The notes below the pieces were generated by a model. The model worked only from the letters and a program-made list of their open reading frames with translations. It had not been told where the DNA came from and did not search any database. A program made the position numbers and the translations under genes. Positions 1 to 9,035 of a stretch of DNA of 37,691 bases are shown piece by piece; the first letter of the stretch is position 1, and the number at the start of each line of letters is the position of its first letter. The stretch is from Acidobacteriaceae bacterium (GTDB lineage Bacteria; Acidobacteriota; Terriglobia; Terriglobales; Acidobacteriaceae): positions 134 through 37,824 of the forward strand of contig PLSB01000046.1 of the NCBI GenBank assembly GCA_003165005.1. Direction: 5' to 3'.

Positions 1-796
1 CGCGCAGATTTTGCTGAACTTTCTCGAACTCGTTCTTGCGCAGCACCCCGTTGTTGACGAAGATGCAGGTCAGCCGATCGCCGATGGCCTTGTGCACGAG
101 CATGGCGGCCACCGAGGAATCCACGCCCCCCGAAAGCCCGCAGATCACGTGGCCGTCGCCGGCCTTTTCGCGGATCGATTCTACCGCGGATGCGATGAAG
201 TGGGCCGGCGTCCAATCCCCGCGCGCGCCGCAGATGCGAAGAAAGTTCGCGAGCAGTTGCGGTCCCAGCGGCGTGTGGTGTACCTCGGGGTGGAATTGCA
301 CGGCCCAGATGCGGCGCTCTTCGTTGGCGATCGCGGCCAGGGCGTTCGAGGTGACGGCCACGCGGCGAAAGCCCTCGGGCAACTCCTGCGCTTCGTCACC
401 GTGGCTCATCCACACCTGGATGGAATTGGGCAGGCCGGCAAACAACTGCGTTGAGCTGTCCTCGATTTCGACCTCGGCGTGTCCATATTCGCGCTTGAGC
501 GCCGAGCGCACTCTGCCGCCCATGTGATGCACGATGAAGTGCAGCCCGTAGCAGACGCCGAGGGTGGGCACGCCGAGCGAGAGCACAGCGGGGTCGGCGG
601 CCGGCGCGTCGGCGTCGTACACCGACGAGGGACCGCCGGAAAGAATCAGTCCGAGGGGTTTGTAGGCTTGAATCTCGCTCAAAGGCGCCGTGCACGGCAG
701 CACGACAGAGAAAACGTCCTGTTCGCGGATGCGGCGCGCGATGAGCTGCGTATACTGCGAGCCGAAATCGAGGATAACGACGGTCTGGGTGTCCAC
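1..796 (-). CDS. guaA: GMP synthase (glutamine-hydrolysing), N-terminal part, truncated by the window edge; probable GTG start at 796
   Basis: Reverse-strand translation reads VDTQTVVILDFGSQYTQLIARRIREQ...ILSGGPSSVYD...VCYGLHFIVHHMGG...WAVQFHPEVHHT...CGLSGGVDSSVAAMLVHKAIGDRLTCIFVNNGVLRKNE: class I GATase plus PP-loop SGGVDSS of GuaA. Absent from the ORF track because it runs off the window. Confidence 0.93.
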   Translation of the reverse strand, partial: MDTQTVVILDFGSQYTQLIARRIREQDVFSVVLPCTAPLSEIQAYKPLGLILSGGPSSVYDADAPAADPAVLSLGVPTLGVCYGLHFIVHHMGGRVRSALKREYGHAEVEIEDSSTQLFAGLPNSIQVWMSHGDEAQELPEGFRRVAVTSNALAAIANEERRIWAVQFHPEVHHTPLGPQLLANFLRICGARGDWTPAHFIASAVESIREKAGDGHVICGLSGGVDSSVAAMLVHKAIGDRLTCIFVNNGVLRKNEFEKVQQNLR

Positions 797-859
797 GCTC
801 CAGTGTGGCAGGGAGGTCGGCGGGATGTAAAGATCGGAAAAGCCGGTCGAATTTGGCGG

Positions 860-1135
860 TTATTCGTAGTGATACCGCGCCTGGACGAATTCAATCCGGT
901 CTGCAAACACTCGATAGACGATACGATGTTCCTGGTTAATTCTGCGGCTCCAACAACCGGCGAAATCATGCCGCAAAGGTTCGGGTTTGCCAATTCCCTG
1001 GAATGGGTCGGCGAGTATCGCCGTCATCAAGTCAAGAACCCGAAGCGCGGTTTTGCGGCCGGTTTCAATCCAGCGCCGCAGATCCTCGCAAAAGTGCGTT
1101 GAAACAGCGGCGATTCTTGCGTCTTGCCTGGTCAT
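860..1135 (-). CDS. yoeB: Txe/YoeB family toxin
   Basis: DPFQGIGKPEPLRHDFAGCWSRRINQEHRIVYRVFADRIEFVQARYHYE matches the YoeB signature (GKPEPLKHNLSG.WSRRI..EHR.VY...RYHY). An internal Met gives a start 8 nt after the antitoxin stop. Confidence 0.9.
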   Translation of the reverse strand: MTRQDARIAAVSTHFCEDLRRWIETGRKTALRVLDLMTAILADPFQGIGKPEPLRHDFAGCWSRRINQEHRIVYRVFADRIEFVQARYHYE

Positions 1136-1142
1136 TATCGAC

Positions 1143-1430
1143 TCAGTTCTTATCTTCCAGACCAACGGAACGGCGTAGCTCTTCCACGGTCATCTTCTTC
1201 CCTCTACCGCGGTCCAGTTCGCGAAGAGACTCCAGCAATCGCTTCGCATTCGCAGGCGAACGCAGAAGGTACGCCGTCTCTTCCAGTCCTGCCAGCTCAT
1301 CGGCCGCGATGATCGCCACGTCACGCGCGCCGCGGCGCTTCACCACGACGACTTCGCGATCATCGACCACGCGATCCAGATAAGCCGCCAGATTCTCGCG
1401 CAGCGCTGTATAGGTGGTTTCGGTTGGCAT
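1143..1430 (-). CDS. yefM: Phd/YefM family antitoxin
   Basis: MPTETTYTALRENLAAYLDRVVDDREVVVVKRRGARDVAIIAADELAGLEETAYLLRSP is typical YefM; directly upstream of the YoeB gene. Confidence 0.92.
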   Translation of the reverse strand: MPTETTYTALRENLAAYLDRVVDDREVVVVKRRGARDVAIIAADELAGLEETAYLLRSPANAKRLLESLRELDRGRGKKMTVEELRRSVGLEDKN

Positions 1431-1453
1431 GGAAAAACCCTCTCTCTATGAAC

Positions 1454-1470
1454 GTACAGGTTACCTGTAC
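1454..1470. promoter_or_regulatory. Perfect 17-bp palindrome upstream of yefM (candidate autoregulatory operator)
   Basis: GTACAGGT-T-ACCTGTAC lies 24-40 nt upstream of the yefM start; it overlaps a TGTACA hexamer (1466-1471). Confidence 0.7.
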
Positions 1471-1600
1471 AGAAGTCAAGGCATATATTTCCCCGCGTAT
1501 CGGCCGGAAACGGAACCTGTTTCGCCGTAAGGTTTTGTTCATGCGATGGCCCTGGACTCTTCCGCACGCGTCACACCTGTCGATGCTTTAAAGTGGTGAT

Positions 1601-2443
1601 ATGGGAAGTTATTCCGCCAGTCCCCCGCCTGAGTTGCTTCCTCCAGAAGGTGCAACTGCGCCGCCGGCTCCTCCGCGACCGCGGCGCCGCCGGGCCTCCG
1701 CCTGGGCCACCTATCTGCTCGTGGGCATCAATTGCGCGGTATTTCTGCTGATGGTGCTGCGCGGATCGAGCATCTGGATGCCGACAGTTGACCAGCTCAT
1801 GCAGTGGGGCGCTGACCGGTCCAATAACGTTTTGATTTACGGCCAATGGTGGCGCATTGTCTCCGCCATGTTTGTCCACGTGGGGATTCTCCACCTGGCC
1901 ACCAATATGTGGTGCCTGTGGAATCTGGGATTGCTGGCGGAACCGCTAATGGACTCATTCGGACTGATTGCGGTGTACATTCTCACCGGCGCAGCCGGAA
2001 ATTTGCTTTCTACCTGGCACAACTGGGTGTATCCCGGGCACGACCCCTCGGGCGCGCCATTTTTCGCCGCAGGAGCGGGGGCTTCCGGGGCCGTTTTCGG
2101 CATCGCCGGCGCGCTCATTGTGCTGCTCAAATCGAAGCGCCTGCCCATTCCGCAGTACGAGCTCAAGCGTTTGCGGAAGTCCGTCATCTATTTCGCCGCC
2201 ATCAACCTTGTCATCGGTCTTTCGCTCAACTTCGGCAGCGGATTGACCGGCGTCGAAATCGATAATTCTGCGCACATCGGCGGCTTTCTTTGCGGATTGC
2301 TCTTTGCCGTGCCTCTGGTGCCGCGCATCGGGTCGCCGCGCAGCGAATTTAAGACACGCATGCGCATCGCCGTCAGCGCGATCGTCGTCCTGCTTGTGCT
2401 CTTTGGTTTCTACGTGGCGCACATTCCGCCGCCGCGTGGCTGA
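1601..2443 (+). CDS. Rhomboid family intramembrane serine protease
   Basis: HLATNMWCLWNLG, GASGAVFGIAGAL (catalytic Ser) and AHIGGFLCG (catalytic His) motifs; multiple TM segments. Confidence 0.92.
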   Translation: MGSYSASPPPELLPPEGATAPPAPPRPRRRRASAWATYLLVGINCAVFLLMVLRGSSIWMPTVDQLMQWGADRSNNVLIYGQWWRIVSAMFVHVGILHLATNMWCLWNLGLLAEPLMDSFGLIAVYILTGAAGNLLSTWHNWVYPGHDPSGAPFFAAGAGASGAVFGIAGALIVLLKSKRLPIPQYELKRLRKSVIYFAAINLVIGLSLNFGSGLTGVEIDNSAHIGGFLCGLLFAVPLVPRIGSPRSEFKTRMRIAVSAIVVLLVLFGFYVAHIPPPRG

Positions 2444-2471
2444 CCTGGCCGCACCCGCAGCGGGCTGAAAG

Positions 2472-2489
2472 CTGACCCCTGAAACCTGA
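2472..2489. repeat. Short dispersed repeat CTGACCCCTGAAACCTGA (copy 1)
   Basis: Identical 18-mer at 35693-35710; both lie 1-2 nt beyond the stop codon of a minus-strand gene. Confidence 0.85.
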
Positions 2490-2490
2490 A

Positions 2491-2838
2491 CTACCGCGTC
2501 GCCGTGGCGGCGAACTTCTTCACCATGGCCAGCAGCAGCTTGCGGTCGCTATCGTTCAAATTCGAGGAGTAGCGGCGGATCTGCGACAAAAAACGCAGCT
2601 CGTCGTCGGAGAGGCTCTGCGCGTTCAACTGACGGCCCAGGGTGTCGCTGGCGAAAAACTGCGCAATCCCCAGGTCCAGCGAGTGGGCGATCTTGGCCAG
2701 CGTGTCCAGCGAGGGGACGGTGTGGCCGTTTTCCACGCGCGACAGATAGCAGCGCAGCAATCCGGTCTTCTTCTCGATGTCTCCCTGCGACAAGCCCTTC
2801 TGCAGCCGGTAAGCGCGAATCGTGGTGCCGATCTTCAT
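2491..2838 (-). CDS. XRE-family helix-turn-helix transcriptional regulator
   Basis: MKIGTTIRAYRLQKGLSQGDIEKKTGLLRCYLSRVENGHTVPSLDTLAKIAHSLDLGIAQFF: canonical HTH_3. Confidence 0.92.
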   Translation of the reverse strand: MKIGTTIRAYRLQKGLSQGDIEKKTGLLRCYLSRVENGHTVPSLDTLAKIAHSLDLGIAQFFASDTLGRQLNAQSLSDDELRFLSQIRRYSSNLNDSDRKLLLAMVKKFAATATR

Positions 2839-2896
2839 CCCCGAACCATCCTGTCCTATGCCGCCCCAAGGTTTACTGGTTTGGCAGCAATCGGAA

Positions 2897-2915
2897 AACT
2901 ATTATCATAATAGTT
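2897..2915. promoter_or_regulatory. Perfect 19-bp palindrome upstream of the XRE gene (candidate operator)
   Basis: AACTATTAT-C-ATAATAGTT, AT-rich in a GC-rich context, between the divergent XRE and TonB-receptor genes. Confidence 0.7.
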
Positions 2916-3080
2916 AACATGCGGACGCGCGGATTGCAAGCGCAATCCTCGACTCCGCATGAATTTGCGGGAAAATTCTTTGCGCGCGCGGCTGCCCGGC
3001 GCCGCCGGAGTCCATCCGTAAACCTTAGCGGCGCGCGATCCGTCAGACTGAATACAGGCACGAGAGGCCGGATAGCGCTG

Positions 3081-6000
3081 ATGATGACGCGGGCGGGAGT
3101 GGTGTCGATTGTTGTGGCCGGGTGTCTGGCGGCCTGGGCGCAGGCTCCGGTCCCAGGTGGTGCCCCCGCCTCCGCGCCTGCCGCGCCGGCGCAGGCCGTC
3201 GCACCTGCTCCAATCTCATCTCCGAGCCAGTCTGCCACTGGCGGCAAATTGCATGGCACGGTCAAAAGCGGCAACATTCCCCTGCCCGGCGTCACCGTGA
3301 CCGCGCAAAACACCCTTACGGGCAAGCGCTACTCCACCACCACCGACGTCAGCGGCGCGTGGCAACTGAATATTCCGCAAAACGGCCGCTATGTCATCCG
3401 CACCCAGTTTGCGGCCTTTGCTGGAGGGGCGCAGGAGGCGGTTTTGAACGCCACGAGCCACGACCAGTTGGTGAATTTTGAGCTCATCCTGGCCTCGCGC
3501 CAGGCCGAGCAGGAACAGCAACAGGCGCGTGCATCGGCGCGGCCTGGCATGCCTGGCGAGGGCGTGCGGCAATTGGCCGGCAATGCGCCGGAAAGCGTGA
3601 ACCTGCAAAGCGCCTTGAGCGCCGATACCGACACCGGAGCCGGAAGCGAAGGCCAAAGCGGCGCGGCGCTGCCCTCCATCGCCGGCAACTCCGACTTCAG
3701 CGACGAGTCGGTGGCCATTACCGGCCAGGCGGGCCAGGTGAGCTCGAATGCCGGCATGGGCTCCGACGACCGGCTCAACGCGGGCCCCAGCGCGGGCCCC
3801 AACGCGGGTATGGAAGCGCCGGGCGGCCAGAGCGACCAAAACAGTTCCGGCCAGGGCGGCCTCTTTGGCGGATACGGCGGCGGTGGAGGATTCGGCGGAG
3901 CCTTCGGCGGCGGCGGCTTTGGCGGAGGCGGCGGATTCGGCGGCGGACGTGGCGGAGGGGGCGGAGGCACGCGTGGCAACTTCCGCGGCTTCGATCCCGC
4001 GCAGCCCCACGGCTCCATCGCGTGGAATGGTACAGACTCCATCTTCAACGCGCAGCCCTTCGCTTTGCTGGGCCAGCAGCAGGAGCAACCGTCCAACGGG
4101 ACTAACAAATTCACGATTACGTTCATGAGCGCGCCGTATCTGCCGCATCTCACCAAGCCCAGCGGCAAAGATTCGGTTTTCTTGACGCTCTCCGGCACGC
4201 GCCAATCCACGCCGGAAGACTTTTACGCAACCGTACCCACAGCCGCGGAGCGGATCGGCAATTTCACTGGATTGGCTCCGATCTACAATCCCGTCACAGG
4301 CCAGCAATTCGCGTCCAACACGATTCCCAACCTCGCGACCTACGTTCCTTATCAATCGATCTCGCCGCAGGCCGCCGCTCTGCTTGCCTACTTTCCTTGG
4401 CCGTTGGCCAACGGCGAGACCGTCAACGGCTACAACTACCACCTGCTCACCACCGCGCAATCGAACTCCACCAACGCCGGCATCCGCTACAACCGCAGTC
4501 TGGGAGCCAACGCCACGCAGCCCGGCGGCCGCGGCGGCTTCGGCGGCGGGCGTCGCGGCGGATCGCAGAATCAGGGCCTGCGCCAGAGCATCAACTTCAA
4601 TTACAACGAGGGCCACTCGGCCTCCGATCTGGTGAATCTGTTTCCTCAACTCGGCGGCAAAAGCGCTTCGAACTCGTACTCTCTGCAGGCCGGCTATACC
4701 GTCGGCTACCATCGCGTGACCAACATCTTCAACGCCAACTGGAACCGCTCGAACGGCCACACCGCTAACTTCTTCACGAATACTGCGAATAATGTGGCGG
4801 GACCGGGCCCGACCGGCGCGGACATCCCTGTGCCCAACCAGGTTCCGCTCAATTACGGATTGACGAATATCTCGCTCAGCAACGGCATCCAAGGGCTGAG
4901 CGAAACCCAACCCAGCTTTTCCATCGCGCAGACCATCTCGTTCTCCGAGGTGCTGAGCTGGATCCACGCCAAGCACAACATGCGTTACGGCGCGGATTAC
5001 CGCCGCGTGCACCGCGACTTTCTCGCCGGTTCCAACGCCACCGGGAACTTCGCATTTACCGGGCTGTTCACCGAGCAGTTTGTGAACACCGCGAGCGGCC
5101 CGCAGCCCGTCTCCGGCACCGGCTCCTCCATCGCCGATTTCCTCCTCGGACTGCCGCAATCCACCACTCTCAACTCCTCGTTGGCCAAAAGCTACCTGCG
5201 CGACAACGTCTACGACGCGTTTGCCATGGACGACTGGCGCCTGCTGCCTTCGCTCACCCTCAACTACGGCTTGCGCTGGGAGTACTTCGCGCCCTACACG
5301 GAGAAATACGGCCGCCTGGCCGATGTGGCGACCAATCCGGGCGCAGCGTTTAGCAGCGAGACCGAGCAGAGCGCTGGCCAAAACGGCCTGCCCGCGTCGC
5401 TCGTCTTCCCGTGGCGCAAGGCCTTTGCGCCGCGCGTGGGGCTGGCCTGGCGCGTGCCGAAGATGAAGAACACCGTGGTGCGCGCAGGCTTCGGGATGAA
5501 CTATACGGTGGGCGAATACGCAACGTTCGCGACGACGATGGCGCACCAGCCGATGTTCGCCAACGGACAGGCCTTCAACAATGAACAGACCAACCAGGAA
5601 GCCGCCGGTAACACGCCGTCCACCTCATGCGTGCAAACCGGCACATGCTTCGCGCTGGCCAATGGATTCACATTAACCGGACAAACCGTGGGCAACTATG
5701 CTTTGAATTCTCATTACGGCCTTCCCTACGTGATGGTTTGGAACTTCGATTTGCAGAAGACGCTGCCGATGGGCATCGCGATGAACCTCGGCTACAACGG
5801 AGCGCGATCGAACCACCTGGACGTGGAATTGGCGCCGCGCGCGCTGCCGCTGCCCTCCAGCGCAGGCACCGATCCAGTGAACATGGGTACGAGCAATCTG
5901 CCGCCGTCCTTTAAGTACGACGAAGCCGAAGCCTACTACAAGAGCCACCAGGCCACGGTGCGGCTGAACAAGCGGCTGCAGCACGGTATTTCCATGGGCG

Positions 6001-6674
6001 CGAATTACCAGTACGGCCACGCCATCGACGACGCCAGCTCCGTGAATGGAAGCTCCGGCTCGGTGGTGCAGGACTGGCAGGATCTGGCGGCGGAGGAGGG
6101 CCACTCGGTTCTCGACATTCGCCATCAGGTCAGCGGGACTTATCTCTTCGAATTGCCCTTCGGCCCCGATAAATACTGGGTAACATCAGGCATCGGCGCG
6201 CACCTTCTGGAGGGCTTCTCAGTTTCGGGCAGCTTCAAATTCTCGACCGGTGGCTGGCTCGATCCCGGTTTCGAGCCCACAGCGGAGAGCGTTGCGTGCG
6301 GCAACACGAGCGGACTACGGCCGAACCTCGCGCCAGGCCAATCCGTGACTACCGGGGGCGGCGGCCTGCGGCAATGGTTCAACACGGCGGCCTACTCGGC
6401 GCCCGGCAATACCGCGGGCTACTGTAATTATTTCGGGAGTGCGCCGCGCAATTCAATTGAGGGTCCGGGAACGGTCAGCAACAACATGGCGCTCTCCAAA
6501 ACCATGGGCCTCGGCGAAACGCGCACCCTGGAGATTCGCGCCACCATCGACAACGTCTTCAATACCGTGCAGTACTCGGGCGTAAACACCACGTACGGAG
6601 ATCCGAAGTTCGGTGAAGTCACGTCCGTCGGGCAGATGCGGCAGTTTCAGTTCATGGCCAGGTTCAGGTTTTGA
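3081..6674 (+). CDS. Oar-like TonB-dependent receptor with N-terminal carboxypeptidase-regulatory-like domain and Gly-rich linker
   Basis: Signal peptide (MMTRAGVVSIVVAGCLAAWAQA), GKLHGTVKSGNIPLPGVTVTAQNTLTGKRYSTTTDVSGAWQLNIP, FAMDDWRLLPSLTLNYGLRWEYFAPYTEKYGRLAD, C-terminal beta-strand ending QFMARFRF. The ORF opens at 2919; the Met at 3081 fits the signal peptide better. Confidence 0.9.
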   Translation: MMTRAGVVSIVVAGCLAAWAQAPVPGGAPASAPAAPAQAVAPAPISSPSQSATGGKLHGTVKSGNIPLPGVTVTAQNTLTGKRYSTTTDVSGAWQLNIPQNGRYVIRTQFAAFAGGAQEAVLNATSHDQLVNFELILASRQAEQEQQQARASARPGMPGEGVRQLAGNAPESVNLQSALSADTDTGAGSEGQSGAALPSIAGNSDFSDESVAITGQAGQVSSNAGMGSDDRLNAGPSAGPNAGMEAPGGQSDQNSSGQGGLFGGYGGGGGFGGAFGGGGFGGGGGFGGGRGGGGGGTRGNFRGFDPAQPHGSIAWNGTDSIFNAQPFALLGQQQEQPSNGTNKFTITFMSAPYLPHLTKPSGKDSVFLTLSGTRQSTPEDFYATVPTAAERIGNFTGLAPIYNPVTGQQFASNTIPNLATYVPYQSISPQAAALLAYFPWPLANGETVNGYNYHLLTTAQSNSTNAGIRYNRSLGANATQPGGRGGFGGGRRGGSQNQGLRQSINFNYNEGHSASDLVNLFPQLGGKSASNSYSLQAGYTVGYHRVTNIFNANWNRSNGHTANFFTNTANNVAGPGPTGADIPVPNQVPLNYGLTNISLSNGIQGLSETQPSFSIAQTISFSEVLSWIHAKHNMRYGADYRRVHRDFLAGSNATGNFAFTGLFTEQFVNTASGPQPVSGTGSSIADFLLGLPQSTTLNSSLAKSYLRDNVYDAFAMDDWRLLPSLTLNYGLRWEYFAPYTEKYGRLADVATNPGAAFSSETEQSAGQNGLPASLVFPWRKAFAPRVGLAWRVPKMKNTVVRAGFGMNYTVGEYATFATTMAHQPMFANGQAFNNEQTNQEAAGNTPSTSCVQTGTCFALANGFTLTGQTVGNYALNSHYGLPYVMVWNFDLQKTLPMGIAMNLGYNGARSNHLDVELAPRALPLPSSAGTDPVNMGTSNLPPSFKYDEAEAYYKSHQATVRLNKRLQHGISMGANYQYGHAIDDASSVNGSSGSVVQDWQDLAAEEGHSVLDIRHQVSGTYLFELPFGPDKYWVTSGIGAHLLEGFSVSGSFKFSTGGWLDPGFEPTAESVACGNTSGLRPNLAPGQSVTTGGGGLRQWFNTAAYSAPGNTAGYCNYFGSAPRNSIEGPGTVSNNMALSKTMGLGETRTLEIRATIDNVFNTVQYSGVNTTYGDPKFGEVTSVGQMRQFQFMARFRF

Positions 6675-6686
6675 GGGGCTTGTAGC

Positions 6687-6730
6687 GCCGGTCTCCTGAC
6701 CGGCTGTCGTGCGGGCCTCCAGGCCCGCAC
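6687..6730. terminator. Tandem double hairpin after the TonB receptor gene (terminator or dispersed element)
   Basis: GCCGGTC-TCCT-GACCGGC (6687-6704) followed by GTGCGGGCCT-CC-AGGCCCGCAC (6709-6730), both perfect stems. Confidence 0.65.
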
Positions 6731-6772
6731 TCAAGGCGGCCATCTCGGCGGCGCTAAATCTTTGGGAATTTC

Positions 6773-8938
6773 ATGACGGGCTTAACACAAAAACTCGCCG
6801 CAGCCTTTGCCTTGCTGGCGCTAGCCGCTGCCGGTGTGCCGCCGCTTCCCGCGCAAGCGCCCGGCCAGGTCACGGCAACGCCGCAGGGCGGATTCGTGCT
6901 CAAGGCCAATGCCGAACTCGTCCTCACCAACGTGGTGGCGCGCGACGTCAAAACCGGCGAGATCGTCAAAGACCTCAAGCAGAGCGACTTCAGAATCTAC
7001 GAAAACGGCAAAGAGCAGCAAATCTCGACTTTTGATTTCGAGAGCGTCGACATGGCCACGCCGCTCAAGGAGGCCACGGTGAGCGGCCTCGCCGCCGGCC
7101 CCACGGGCAGCAAGGCGGTGGTTGTGGCCAAGCCCGAGGAGCTGCGCAATCACCGGCTCATCGTGATGTTCTTCGACCTCACTTCCATGCAGCCAGAGGA
7201 TCTGGAGCGCAGTGTGGAAGCGGCCCAGGCCTTCCTCAAAACCAAAATGCAGCCCGCCGATCTCATCGCGCTGGTCTCTCTGGGCGACACGCTCACCGTG
7301 GACCAGGACTTTACCGCAGACAAGGACGCGCTCATCCACAAGGTGGGCGCTTACAACGGCACTGAGGGGCAGGGCTTTGCGCAAGGCGCGAACGCGAGCT
7401 CGAACCAGGCGGAGGACACCACTGCCTTCACGCCCGACGAAAGCGAGTACAACGATCTGAACACCGACCGCGAGCTCTTCGCGCTGCGCGCCGTCGCGCA
7501 GTCGCTGGCCAAAATCAACGAGAAGAAATCGCTGCTCTATTTTTCGGGCGGCATCTCACGCGACGGCATCGAGAATGAGGCCTCTTTGCGCTCGGCCATC
7601 AACGCCGCGGTGCGCGCCGATCTCTCCATTTACAGTGTCGACACGCGCGGCCTCCAGTCCATCGGCCCTCTGGGCGACGCTGCGACGGGCAGCTTGCGCG
7701 GACAGGGCGCATTCAACGGCGGCTCGCTCATGAACAACATGCAAAGCAACTTTGACACCCAGGAAGTGATGGCCACGCTCTCCTCCGAAACCGGCGGCAA
7801 GGCGTTCTTGGACTCCAACGACTTCGCGCCCGCCTTCGCGCAGGTGCAGAAAGACATCTCCACCTACTACGCCATCGGTTTCCACTCCTCGAACCCGGCG
7901 CGCGACGGGAGATACCGCAAGCTCACCGTAAAGATCACGAGGCCGGGCATCAAGCTCGAATACCGGCCCGGCTACTACGCGCCCGCGGACTTCAGGCACT
8001 CCGGCAAGGAGGATCGCGAGCAGGAATTAGCGGATCAGCTTTCAAGCGACCTGCCCGCCACCGACATCGCGGTTTACATGGACGCCATGTACTTCCGCCT
8101 CGACGCCAACCGCTATTCCATGCCGGTGTCATTCGTCGTGCCGGGCTCGCAAATCCCATTTGTGAAGGGTGGAGACAAGGACAAGGCCACGCTCGACATC
8201 ATCGGCGCCGTGATCGACGAGGCCAAGCGCCCCGTGGGACGCGTGCGCGACACGGTCAAGCTCAATCTGGACGCATCGCTCGATGCGCGGCAGAAGAACA
8301 TCCAGTACACCACCAGCTTCAACCTGCCGCCGGGCAAATACGAGATCAAATTCGTGGTGCGCGAAAACCAAACCGGCCGCATGGGCTCGTTCATCGCCGG
8401 CGTGACGCTACCCGACCTCAGGAAGGCGCCGCTCAAAATGAGTTCGATCTTGCTGGCCTCGCAACGCGCGCCCAGCAAGAAGCAGGACCCGCTGGTGCGC
8501 AACGGCCAGGAGTACGTGCCCAACATCAGCCACGTCTTCCGCCAGGATCAGCACCTCTACCTGCTTTACGAGGTCTACGACCCCGCGCGCGAGAAGGCGA
8601 GCGGCGGCGAACCCAGGGGAGCAAAGCCGGGCGTCAATTTGTTGAGCAGTCTCGAACTGATTCAGGGATCGACCAAGGTCTACGAAACGCCCATCGTGCA
8701 GGCCCGCGCCATCAACGTGGAAGGCCGCGACGCCGTCTCCTTTGAATTGGATGTCCCGCTCAGCGGACTCAAGCCCGGCCTGTACCTTTGCCAGTTGAAT
8801 GTGATCGACGATGCCGCCGGGAGTTTCGCGTTTCCGCGCTTTGCCGTGCTGGTGCGCGGGCCGGCAGCGCCGCCGGCCGCCGCGCCCGTCATTGCACCGG
8901 CTACTCCACCCGCTCCGGCCGGCGGCGGCGCTGAGTGA
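6773..8938 (+). CDS. VWFA-related Acidobacterial domain protein (secreted)
   Basis: LTNVVARDVKTGEIVKDLKQSDFRIYENGKEQQISTFDFE ... RLIVMFFDLTSMQPEDLERSVEAAQAFL ... LLYFSGGISRDGIEN ... YYAIGFHSSNPARDGRYRKLTVKITRPGIKLEYRPGYYAP. Confidence 0.9.
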   Translation: MTGLTQKLAAAFALLALAAAGVPPLPAQAPGQVTATPQGGFVLKANAELVLTNVVARDVKTGEIVKDLKQSDFRIYENGKEQQISTFDFESVDMATPLKEATVSGLAAGPTGSKAVVVAKPEELRNHRLIVMFFDLTSMQPEDLERSVEAAQAFLKTKMQPADLIALVSLGDTLTVDQDFTADKDALIHKVGAYNGTEGQGFAQGANASSNQAEDTTAFTPDESEYNDLNTDRELFALRAVAQSLAKINEKKSLLYFSGGISRDGIENEASLRSAINAAVRADLSIYSVDTRGLQSIGPLGDAATGSLRGQGAFNGGSLMNNMQSNFDTQEVMATLSSETGGKAFLDSNDFAPAFAQVQKDISTYYAIGFHSSNPARDGRYRKLTVKITRPGIKLEYRPGYYAPADFRHSGKEDREQELADQLSSDLPATDIAVYMDAMYFRLDANRYSMPVSFVVPGSQIPFVKGGDKDKATLDIIGAVIDEAKRPVGRVRDTVKLNLDASLDARQKNIQYTTSFNLPPGKYEIKFVVRENQTGRMGSFIAGVTLPDLRKAPLKMSSILLASQRAPSKKQDPLVRNGQEYVPNISHVFRQDQHLYLLYEVYDPAREKASGGEPRGAKPGVNLLSSLELIQGSTKVYETPIVQARAINVEGRDAVSFELDVPLSGLKPGLYLCQLNVIDDAAGSFAFPRFAVLVRGPAAPPAAAPVIAPATPPAPAGGGAE

Positions 8939-9035
8939 TCGCAGCCAAAGCCATTGCGCGGACGCCTCGCGTTTCGCAGTCAGCCCATCCGTCCCCCGCG
9001 TTCTTCTATTCTTTCGGAATCTTCTCCGCGGGCTC

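Noticed and set aside
2919-3080. Upstream start of the TonB receptor ORF at 2919
   Set aside because: It would place an Arg-rich 54-aa extension before a clear signal peptide beginning at 3081.
3216-5546. 776-aa minus-strand ORF antisense to the TonB receptor gene
   Set aside because: High-GC shadow ORF; composition is Arg/Val/Gly/Ala-rich without a recognisable domain, while the opposite strand encodes a clear receptor.
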